From positions 93,923 through 157,922 of the forward strand of contig WGOC01000022.1 of the NCBI GenBank assembly GCA_016124235.1: a stretch of 64,000 nt of DNA, read 5' to 3'. Of this stretch, positions 40,001 to 46,380 are shown piece after piece. The stretch is from a bacterium. Its GTDB lineage: Bacteria > Verrucomicrobiota > Verrucomicrobiia > Limisphaerales > RI-55. Numbering within the stretch: the stretch's first letter is position 1; each line of letters opens with the position of its first letter. Under the pieces are notes generated by a model. That model was given only the letters and a program-made list of their open reading frames with translations, was not told the origin of the DNA and did no database searches. Made by a program: the position numbers and the translations under genes.

Positions 40001-41061
40001 TCGTTGGTCGCGGTCGTGATCGCGAAACCGCTGGGGTCGAGCACCGTGCCGTTGGTCGCCACGCGAGCGGCATAGAGGTCCAATCCGGCTCCACTTCGAT
40101 TATCGTGCCAGACGACGAGATAGTTGGTGCCGTCACTGGCAATCGCGGGTGCAAACTGTGCCGAAGGGGCTGCTCTGGTGACCGGTTGATCGAGATCAAA
40201 CTCGGTGCTGATCAACGTATCGATCGCGACGGGGTATTGGGCCGCAGCCAGAAAAGAGCGTGGAACGTTAATGGAAAGGCCGAAGGAAGTGCGCCGCATT
40301 TTCAGCGGCAATCGCTTTCCAGCTGAGTCAACCGCAACGGCCTCGCTGATGAATATGCCGGCGACCGATGATGCGTCGATCAGCCACCAACCGTTTGTGG
40401 TTTGGTCGAGCGGACCTCCACCGGTGATCGACCAATCAATCGTCAGGTCGGACATTTCGTTCGGTTGCGTATTGAGCACCCAGGTTACTTCGATCCCTGA
40501 GGAAGTTGCCAATACATGCTCAACGATCGGCTGCCTGAATTGTAGTTGTCGCTGGGCGGTGTTTCCGCTCACCAGCCACGGAACCGCCGATTCCGTGAAA
40601 TCATGCGGATCAATTTCACTGGCGTCACTCTTCGCCGAATGAACACTCAGCGTTCGAATGTGAATTTGTTTTCCACTGAGGCTGGCTGCGGAGCCAAATT
40701 CCAGACCCGTCTCAGTCAGACGCGTACGATAGGTGGCTGAATTTAGCTGCCATCCGCAATGAGAATCGCCCGGCCGAAATGCGTGTTGTACGCGATCGAT
40801 CGTGGAATCGAGAAAATGTTGATCAGACGCTCGTTCGTTCAGTCGCTTGGCGGAGAGCAACTGGGCCGATGGATCTTGGTGGGGAATTTGCCAGAACTCT
40901 TTGCCGTAAGGCACGGACCATTCAGTCGACGCGTCGGCGAGTGTTGTAACAAAAAGCAGAAGTGACGCGGCGAGCCCGGAGAATCGGGTCGCGCGGTTGG
41001 CACTGGCGGCGATGAAGCGGCCACGGATTGATGGCAGTGTCATGGCGTTGATCACTGGCAT
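37060..41061 (-). CDS. Large secreted repeat protein (about 14 propeller-like repeats, Ig-like C-terminus)
   Basis: A 1333-residue protein with an N-terminal signal-like helix (residues ~28-44, SGLAASLLLFVTTLADAS; a second ATG lies at 41043). Residues ~45-295 are a non-repeated domain. From ~300 to ~1045 come about 14 imperfect 52-54-residue repeats of the pattern P-A-(V/I)-A...G..YLV(V/A)WQDxRNG...DIYGARV...GTVLDPxG(I/F)AI...A..DQ. They are typical of stacked beta-propeller blades. Then follow a beta-sandwich segment and an Ig-like domain (QPVSQTTSASGTVTLSVLAN, ITYQWRLNGQNI). The tail reads VYQVEYRPALGDGSTWTTL...QRFYRAIRQ, a pattern of verrucomicrobial secreted proteins. No catalytic site is seen; adhesion or glycan binding is possible. 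Confidence 0.85.
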   Translation of the reverse strand: MPVINAMTLPSIRGRFIAASANRATRFSGLAASLLLFVTTLADASTEWSVPYGKEFWQIPHQDPSAQLLSAKRLNERASDQHFLDSTIDRVQHAFRPGDSHCGWQLNSATYRTRLTETGLEFGSAASLSGKQIHIRTLSVHSAKSDASEIDPHDFTESAVPWLVSGNTAQRQLQFRQPIVEHVLATSSGIEVTWVLNTQPNEMSDLTIDWSITGGGPLDQTTNGWWLIDASSVAGIFISEAVAVDSAGKRLPLKMRRTSFGLSINVPRSFLAAAQYPVAIDTLISTEFDLDQPVTRAAPSAQFAPAIASDGTNYLVVWHDNRSGAGLDLYAARVATNGTVLDPSGFAITTATNDQWYPAAAFNGTNYLVAWQDARNGGQDVYAARVTPSGRLLDTNGIPVVTLGNDQRLPSVASLNGDFLIAWQDGRNGTANQEIYAARIKGGGTLVETNGFLVSNASNSQSAPSLGTVGTNYVAAWHDFRSGVSLDVYAARITSTGSVLDTNGIPVSAAINDQWNVAITGNGTTGLIVWQDGRNGTDDELYGARINEAGTVLDPNGIAISQQAGQQRFPAVAAIGANFLVTWQDSRAGSDFNLYATTVSAGSGTVGSASGTLISDAANDQRYPAVALAGNQLLVAWEDIRNGSNADIFGSRIDANGASLDGGNLLVSTVSNSQETPAIASNGSIYLAVWRDYRNDSLGDIYGSRIASNGTVLDPSGIAICTAANYQQAPRVASNGSDFLVVWQDFRNGVHDDIMGSRVSNAGSVLDPNGFAITTALGAQRQPSIAGTPDGYLVVWQDRRGGTTDDIYGARVGSDGTVLDLNGLAVCTATGDQKSPTVAALNGSYFVAWEDFRSGVSNRVYGTRIQSTGQIKTQDGFALSSVIGEQQAPRIVASTNQFFAVWQGSANGTNFNIFGTRITELGIVQETNSVLVNASTGDQTHPAIASKGGDFMVVWEDQRTSGRTNLYSSRITANGTVLEPTGDLTAPETGKYRRPALANIGSDYLLVYQTTDAGNIQRVRGVVQYPTSEPTISLSPGSAQFVAESGAVPIDPSAILVDGSTANFESGTLTVDITANATPDDRLGIVNQGTGAGQIGLSGNQVLYSGMLIGFFTGGTSGTSPLLVIFSAAATADGVQALARNITFNNVASQPLTQPRTVRFSLNLTSGAGEPTTRVVDVIDAGSVPAILTQPVSQTTSASGTVTLSVLANGSQPITYQWRLNGQNIDGATNANYTISSVDDAKAGAYTVAISNIYDTIISDVATVTYFDIAMYAGVTIAGPIGAVYQVEYRPALGDGSTWTTLTNITLVSSPQLFFDPDSSKQNQRFYRAIRQE

Positions 41062-41263
41062 CCGTGCCGGTTGCGTGCCGCCAGGGCAGCCCGCTGATCC
41101 TAATCCCGTTTATCGGCGGTTTTCCTGGAAAGTTTAGCCAGATTTTAATTCAGCCCTGATTTCTTAATCTCACGATTACCATCGCCATTCGTTGGATCGT
41201 CAAACGGCTTTTCGGTTGCGCTCAAAACAGGCGCCGGTTGCTAGGCTGATGGCGCTCCGTCCC

Positions 41264-42961
41264 TCATTCCGCTGCTGGAATCTGATTCATCGTGTAGTAA
41301 CCAACGTCGTGGAGGAGCGGCTGTCCATTCTGGTTGCGCAAACCAGGAATGTGGAGTTCGTGGATATGGCCCTCGGCGACTTTGTCGATCACGAGGCGGA
41401 CCGATTTGCCGTCGGCGCCCACGGTTGCGGAAAGAATCTTCGGATTGGTTGCGTCCACCTCCGGGCTCCCATAATCGGCGCGATACAGATAGTCGAAGGT
41501 ATTGATCGTGTAGGACTTCACATCGCCCGCCGTCGCGGGATCGACCGGCTGCGTGAAAGTCAGTTCGAAGCCGTCATGCTTCCCGCGCATTTCCAAGATT
41601 TCAAATGGCACCGTGCCGGTCCAGTCCACACGTTCGAGCGAAAACGGCTGGCCGCCGCGCGAGCCCCAACCGCGATCCGTCCCACCAACAAAGAGCGGTC
41701 CGCTGGGCGCGAATTCGAGACTCAGCGTGCCGCTGGCGAAACCTTGCATGAAGGGAAAGCACGCGCCCTGATAACGTCCGTTCACCTTCTCCATGCACAC
41801 CCGCATGACCGTGCTGTGCGTCTGATCGCCGACGAACATCTGATTCGCAAACGGACCGAACTTGCCGCCGCTCGCGTCGGTCGCGATGCCCGAGGCGGAC
41901 TGGCCCATTTTGTTGTACGGAAACGCCACGGCGGGTGGCAGGTATTGCGGAATCTTCTTCGCTTCGATGTACGTTCGGCTGTTGCTCACCGGATCGGGCG
42001 GGCGCTCGCCGCTCGCGTCGGTCAGCGAATACCATTTGTTGCCGGACGGATTGCCCTGAAACGATCCGGGCACCAAGTTCTTCAAGCCACACGGCCCATT
42101 CCACGGACCCTGGTTATCGGTGAAAAACATGTCGCCGAGATAATTGGTGCCAATCCCACCCGGCGATCGCAAACCGCTCGCCGTCGGAACCGTGGTGCCA
42201 TCTTCGTTCACCCGCATGCACCAGCCGCGGAAGGGAGAATCGCTGGTGAACGAACCGGTCAGCGTGAGCGTCACCCAGATATTGTGATCCTTGTCCATCT
42301 TGGAACCAAAGGCGTACTCGTGGTAGTCGCCGTTGATCCCCCATTGATCGCTCACAGTTTCAAACACGTCGGCCCGGCCGTGGCCGTTGGTGTCCTTGAT
42401 ACGCGTGACTTCTTCCCGCTGCGTCAGGTAAAGCCAGCCGTCGTTGACCGTCATGCCAAGGATCTCGTGCTGGCCGCTGGCGAAGAGCGAGAATTGCGAC
42501 GGTTGCGGGTCCTTCGCGAACGGATCGCTGACCATGTACACGTCGCCATAGCGCGTCCCGACGGCCAGCTTGCCATCGGGCATCAATTGCAACGCGCCGG
42601 CTTCTAGGTAACACTTGTCCGGGAGCCTGAATGTCGTGATTTTGTAGTACTCAGATTCCTGCTCTTTGGTGGCGGCGAAGGAAGAGAAGGCGGAAACCAA
42701 CAGCAAAGCAATGAGCCCAAGGCTCAACACACCTCGGATGCGTTTTGCAATTGTCTGGAAAGTTTGGGCGGACCAGCAGGTCCGCCCAACCGCGATTTGG
42801 TAGGGCGGCGTTGCCGCGTCGCCCAAATCAATTTGAACACGCTGAAATCCATCTTGGGTAGGGCGAGGCTCCTGCCGAGCCCAAATATCAATTCCAGCCA
42901 GGGCTCCGCGGGAGCGTCGCCCTACGAATGAAAACCGAACGATCTTTTCAAAAATCTTCAT
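41264..42961 (-). CDS. Secreted beta-propeller (PQQ sugar dehydrogenase-like) protein with a repeat-disrupted leader
   Basis: The ATG at 42961 follows AAGGAA by 7 nt and lies 23 bp after the cytochrome gene, so the two form an operon. The mature part has six-bladed propeller features: ALQLMPDGKLAVGTRYGDVY, SGLRSPGGIGTNYLGDMFFT and DNQGPWNG, then GQSASGIATDASGGKFGPFA and NQMFVGDQTHSTVMRV. A C-terminal beta domain (FELTFTQPVDPATAGDVKSY) resembles that of PVC putative glucose/sorbosone dehydrogenase proteins. Between MKIFEKIVRFSF and the hydrophobic signal core (VLSLGLIALLLVSAFSSFAA) about 160 bp of palindromic repeats are read in frame. They push the signal helix to residue ~80; true translation may begin further in. 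Electron transfer to the neighbouring cytochrome is an inference. Confidence 0.8.
   Translation of the reverse strand: MKIFEKIVRFSFVGRRSRGALAGIDIWARQEPRPTQDGFQRVQIDLGDAATPPYQIAVGRTCWSAQTFQTIAKRIRGVLSLGLIALLLVSAFSSFAATKEQESEYYKITTFRLPDKCYLEAGALQLMPDGKLAVGTRYGDVYMVSDPFAKDPQPSQFSLFASGQHEILGMTVNDGWLYLTQREEVTRIKDTNGHGRADVFETVSDQWGINGDYHEYAFGSKMDKDHNIWVTLTLTGSFTSDSPFRGWCMRVNEDGTTVPTASGLRSPGGIGTNYLGDMFFTDNQGPWNGPCGLKNLVPGSFQGNPSGNKWYSLTDASGERPPDPVSNSRTYIEAKKIPQYLPPAVAFPYNKMGQSASGIATDASGGKFGPFANQMFVGDQTHSTVMRVCMEKVNGRYQGACFPFMQGFASGTLSLEFAPSGPLFVGGTDRGWGSRGGQPFSLERVDWTGTVPFEILEMRGKHDGFELTFTQPVDPATAGDVKSYTINTFDYLYRADYGSPEVDATNPKILSATVGADGKSVRLVIDKVAEGHIHELHIPGLRNQNGQPLLHDVGYYTMNQIPAAE
42766..42925. 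repeat. Cluster of GTAG-headed palindromic repeats (REP/REPIN-like) inside a gene
   Basis: Four hairpins lie side by side. The first, 42766-42787, is a perfect 9-bp stem GGGCGGACC/GGTCCGCCC. The second is a 25-mer starting GTAG at 42800. The third is a 25-mer starting GTAG at 42858, with GGCTC/GAGCC stem. The fourth is its inverted partner at 42901-42925, ending CTAC. The last two 25-mers differ at only 3 positions when one is reversed, so 42858-42925 is a classic inverted pair. The block is entirely inside the open reading frame of the propeller protein. Confidence 0.8.
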
Positions 42962-42984
42962 CGCAAATTCCTTCATCTCGCTGG

Positions 42985-45900
42985 CTACCAAACAATCTCC
43001 TCCACAATTTCTGATTTGCCGTCCGTGAAATTGACCGGCACGAGCAACTCCGCTTGTCCGTTTACCTTACGCGCGATCGGTTTGCCGGGCGTCGAGGTAA
43101 ACTTGATTTTTACTTTGCCATCCACGGTCCAGGTGCCGTCATCGGTTTGAATGATGTCACTGCCGGTGATCGCGCGGAACCACAGATTGGCCGGTGGATT
43201 CTGGCTTGAGAAAGTGAGCGTGCGTTTGAACTTCGCGTCGATTATCCCCGGCACTGCGACCGGATAATCCGTGACGCTCACCCCCTTGAAATCATAATTG
43301 AACGCCGGCCGCATGTCCTCGTCGAGCCGGTATCCGCGCATGCGGAATCCCGCTGTGTTTCCCGTCTTCGTCGGCCAAACCGTTTTGGTGTCGGAAAGAA
43401 TCGCCAGCGGAGGTCCTTCGGTAAATTTCAGCACGTTGTAACCGAGCGGTCCTTCCCAGCCTTCACCGCGACCGGTCCGCTGTTTCGATGCGTCGATGAA
43501 CGGACCCTGCCAGATCATGGCGAGCCGCATTTCGTTCGCGTCCCACGCGAGGTTGGCCTTCTCCGGATAGCCAACGCCGATCGCGCGGGTGCCGGCACCC
43601 TCGATAAACTGCCGGTAAATCACCGCCTCCTTGTCGGCGACAATTTCCCATTTGCCCTGGATCAATCCGTCGGGCGGCGCAGCCGTCGGGCCGTCACTTA
43701 GAAACGCCCAGATGGCGTCGATCTGCCGGTCGGTATTGCCGTTGAAAATCTCGGTGTTCACCGCGTGACCTTCCGGCCAAAAACTCGGCATGCGGGTGCC
43801 CGGTCTCAAGGCGGCCGGATTCGGAAGGTAACGATGAAACCAATCGTTGCGCAGCCTGCGCGTCATCATCGTCAGGTCCATCGCGGGAATCCCGAGCGAT
43901 TTGAACTCACCGAACGTATGACACGAAATGCACGAGAGGCCCGTATTACCCACGAGCTTGCGACCAAATTTCGCGTCCTCCGGCGACGCCGTCACGGGGC
44001 GGTCCGGCCCGTTCCCGCCATCAACTTTCGGCAAAAGCGCGATCAACGTCGCAATGTTTTCTTCGCCAAATCTCGGCATGTGCGTCGCCATGTAAGGGCG
44101 CACCTTGGTGCCTTTGGTGATCATTTCTTTCAGCCAATCGGCTTTTAGTTTGGCGCCGACGCCGGTCAAGTGCGGTGGTATCCGGCCCTCATCTCCGAGA
44201 TCCACGCTACCGATCGAAGTGAAATAGCCGCGCCGTTCCTCAGCCGGTCCGCCAATCTCCCCCCGACTGTGACAAGCAAAGCAGTTCAGCCGCGCCATCG
44301 TGTGATTGACCTCGGCTTGCGCCGTGAGTGGTTGTTCGAGCGCGGAAGAATTGCTCAATGTCTTGCGCAACTCTGCGCGTTGATCGGCCGACAAATGATA
44401 GTTCGCCGCGTCACCAGTTGGTTGATCGGCGAGACAGCCAGCGTCCGTTGCTTTCAAATCGGAAAAATTCTTCACCCGGAACAAGGCGAGCATCGCGGGG
44501 CCTTTGTCCGGCATCCCGTGGCAGTTGGCGCAACCGTATTGCTGGAAGTAAGTGCGCCCTTTGCCGACTTTGGTTTGATCGACCGCGAACTCAATCGCGT
44601 CCGTCGGTTTCATCGCCTGGCCCATGTGTGACAGCACGCCGCTCGGGATTTCCTGCTTCTGAAAGCCCGGCCCCTGCCAACTGACGGTCAACGCCTCCTG
44701 GCCGGCATTTTCATAATAGGTCAACCGGATCGCGTGATCGCCTCTGGTCAGAGTGATCTTGCCCGATTTTTCGTCGGCGGGATGATCGCCGTCGTCGCTG
44801 ACCACAAGCTTGCCGTCGATAAACAACCGCGAGCCGTCGTCGCTCGCGGAGAAGAACGTGTATTCGCCGTCGTCCGGCGCATTGATATATCCGTCGAAGA
44901 GAAACCCGAACGCGTCGTCCGCTTGCCGCAACTCGATTCCAAATTTGTTTGCGGTGCCCGACTTGACCAATCGAATCGCGTCCTTTGCGCCGTCGGGCAG
45001 GTTCCCTGGATAATTGTCCAGGTAATCGGAAATCACCGTCGTATCGCCGGCGGGCTGACCGGCTTTTCGGTTCGCTTCGAAGTAATGAAATTTGAGGCCC
45101 GCCACTTTTTCCATTTGCGACGGATCAGCCAATCCCGGGGCTTGATCGCGCAGCAGATAAATCGCGATCAACGTCGCTTCCGATTCGGACAAATTCATCG
45201 CCGGCATGCGCCCCGATGGCCGGACCGACAGCGGATCAACGAGAAACTTTGCCAACTCAGCCACCGTGGTTTTGTGCGCGAGATGACCAAGCGGGATGGA
45301 CGTTTTCTTCAGCGAAGCGGGAATGGAGTCGTTGCCATTAGCCGGTTCAAAAGGCTCGTGGCAGGCGACGCAACCCACCGTGTGATACAACTGCTTCCCC
45401 TGCTCCATTTTGAATGGTTCGGCCGAAACGGCGCCGTTGGCCTCCGGCTTGCCGAGCGAAGCCAGATAGTTCGCAAGTGCATCCACAACCTCGGCTTTTT
45501 TGGCGGCATCCAACGAACCCAAAACATTCGGCATCGTGGTGCCGGGTTTTTCCGCCTGCGGATTCGTAAGAAAAGATTTCAGGAACTGCGGCGTCAGGCG
45601 GACACCAGCATTCGCCAGCATCGGCGGCTGTTTTGGAGAAAGGCGCGTTTTGAACGCCGCGGTGCCCGGATGACAGGCCACGCAATTCAATTCGCCGACC
45701 AACAATTCACCGCGATCGATGTCAGGGACGGGGCGTTGATCCGCCGCAACGATCGGTTCCGCCATTAGACTTTGGCTGCACGAAACGAGGAAAAGTCCGG
45801 CCAGCAGTTTTGCGCGATACTGAGATCGCGAAAACAACGAAACAACAGATTGAAGATTGGGCTGCATGAGGTTGGAACGCGCATTCGACCCGGCTGCCAT
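42985..45900 (-). CDS. Five-haem c-type cytochrome with a PA14 domain
   Basis: The 971-residue protein has a signal-like helix (LLAGLFLVSCSQSLMA, residues ~32-47; a second ATG at residue 12). Five CxxCH haem sites lie at residues ~73 (CVACH), 177 (CVACH), 457 (CANCH), 540 (CFACH) and 657 (CISCH). Between haems 2 and 3 (residues ~270-425) is a PA14-type beta-sandwich: FDGYINAPDDGEYTFFSASD, DGSRLFIDGKLVVSDDGDH and HAIRLTYYENAGQEALTVSW. That fold usually binds carbohydrate. The C-terminal ~260 residues (WDANEMRLAMIWQGPFID) are a conserved domain of PVC multihaem proteins that I cannot name with certainty. It is followed by the propeller protein in an operon, consistent with periplasmic sugar-linked electron transfer. 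Confidence 0.88.
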   Translation of the reverse strand: MAAGSNARSNLMQPNLQSVVSLFSRSQYRAKLLAGLFLVSCSQSLMAEPIVAADQRPVPDIDRGELLVGELNCVACHPGTAAFKTRLSPKQPPMLANAGVRLTPQFLKSFLTNPQAEKPGTTMPNVLGSLDAAKKAEVVDALANYLASLGKPEANGAVSAEPFKMEQGKQLYHTVGCVACHEPFEPANGNDSIPASLKKTSIPLGHLAHKTTVAELAKFLVDPLSVRPSGRMPAMNLSESEATLIAIYLLRDQAPGLADPSQMEKVAGLKFHYFEANRKAGQPAGDTTVISDYLDNYPGNLPDGAKDAIRLVKSGTANKFGIELRQADDAFGFLFDGYINAPDDGEYTFFSASDDGSRLFIDGKLVVSDDGDHPADEKSGKITLTRGDHAIRLTYYENAGQEALTVSWQGPGFQKQEIPSGVLSHMGQAMKPTDAIEFAVDQTKVGKGRTYFQQYGCANCHGMPDKGPAMLALFRVKNFSDLKATDAGCLADQPTGDAANYHLSADQRAELRKTLSNSSALEQPLTAQAEVNHTMARLNCFACHSRGEIGGPAEERRGYFTSIGSVDLGDEGRIPPHLTGVGAKLKADWLKEMITKGTKVRPYMATHMPRFGEENIATLIALLPKVDGGNGPDRPVTASPEDAKFGRKLVGNTGLSCISCHTFGEFKSLGIPAMDLTMMTRRLRNDWFHRYLPNPAALRPGTRMPSFWPEGHAVNTEIFNGNTDRQIDAIWAFLSDGPTAAPPDGLIQGKWEIVADKEAVIYRQFIEGAGTRAIGVGYPEKANLAWDANEMRLAMIWQGPFIDASKQRTGRGEGWEGPLGYNVLKFTEGPPLAILSDTKTVWPTKTGNTAGFRMRGYRLDEDMRPAFNYDFKGVSVTDYPVAVPGIIDAKFKRTLTFSSQNPPANLWFRAITGSDIIQTDDGTWTVDGKVKIKFTSTPGKPIARKVNGQAELLVPVNFTDGKSEIVEEIVW

Positions 45901-46030
45901 GATGTTTTATTCAACGGAATTGCACGAACAACGCGACCGGGAACGCGATGAATTTGGTGCTAACACGTTCCCGGAATCAAGCCGCACGTCATGACAATTT
46001 TCGAAAGTAATTTCCGATCAGAGTTGCAAG

Positions 46031-46084
46031 GTAGGGCGTGGCGCTCCGCGCCCGCCTCGGCCGGCACGGAGTGCCGGCCCCACC
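46031..46084. repeat. Inverted REP pair, GTAGGG...CCCCACC
   Basis: It starts GTAGGGCGTGGCGC, with a hairpin GGCGC-TCC-GCGCC inside GGCG...CGCC. A second hairpin CCGGCAC-GGA-GTGCCGG follows, ending CCCCACC. The 54-bp unit has the two-hairpin, head-outward layout of REP pairs. Confidence 0.7.
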
Positions 46085-46217
46085 TTTTTGGAAATGAAAT
46101 TCGAGAACCGCTATGGTCGCTAACAAGTGGGAGATCAGAAGCCTGGTTGCATCGCGAAAGATTTCCCAAGATTTATGCGAGCCGGTCGGCAGTTCGTTAT
46201 CGCGCACACCAGCTTTT

Positions 46218-46362
46218 CGGGCTCCGTAAGGAGCCACCTGTTTATAGCCAGACCGCGAACGTTCCATTGAAGCTCCGTAGGAGCGTTCTGTTTTCAGGTC
46301 GCTCCGATGGAGCTTCAATTGGATGTGTCGGTATAACTATAAACAGAACGGCCCGACGGGCC
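46218..46362. repeat. Nested inverted-repeat element with four hairpins
   Basis: Inner pair: ATTGAAGCTCCGTAGGAGCG (46266-46285) is mirrored by the inverted copy at 46300-46319 with only the 4-base loop changed. Outer pair: CTGTTTATAG (46237-46246) is perfectly inverted at 46338-46347, flanked outside by hairpins GGCTCC-GTAA-GGAGCC (46218-46233) and GGCCCGACGGGCC (46350-46362). The family differs in sequence from the GTAG-headed elements. Confidence 0.75.
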
Positions 46363-46380
46363 TTACCGGCACATGCAAAA

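Larger units (their letters stand above)
45901..46380. other. Repeat-rich intergenic region between the cytochrome and ileS genes
   Basis: No gene is seen in these 480 bases. Bases 45901-46030 are AT-richer and probably carry the cytochrome promoter. From 46031 to 46362 the stretch is built of at least two palindromic repeat elements, described separately. Both flanking genes are on the minus strand, so the ileS 3' end reads into the repeats. Confidence 0.7.

Noticed and set aside
41192..42607. 471-residue plus-strand frame
   Set aside because: It is antisense to the propeller gene, which has strong protein-level features; this frame has none.
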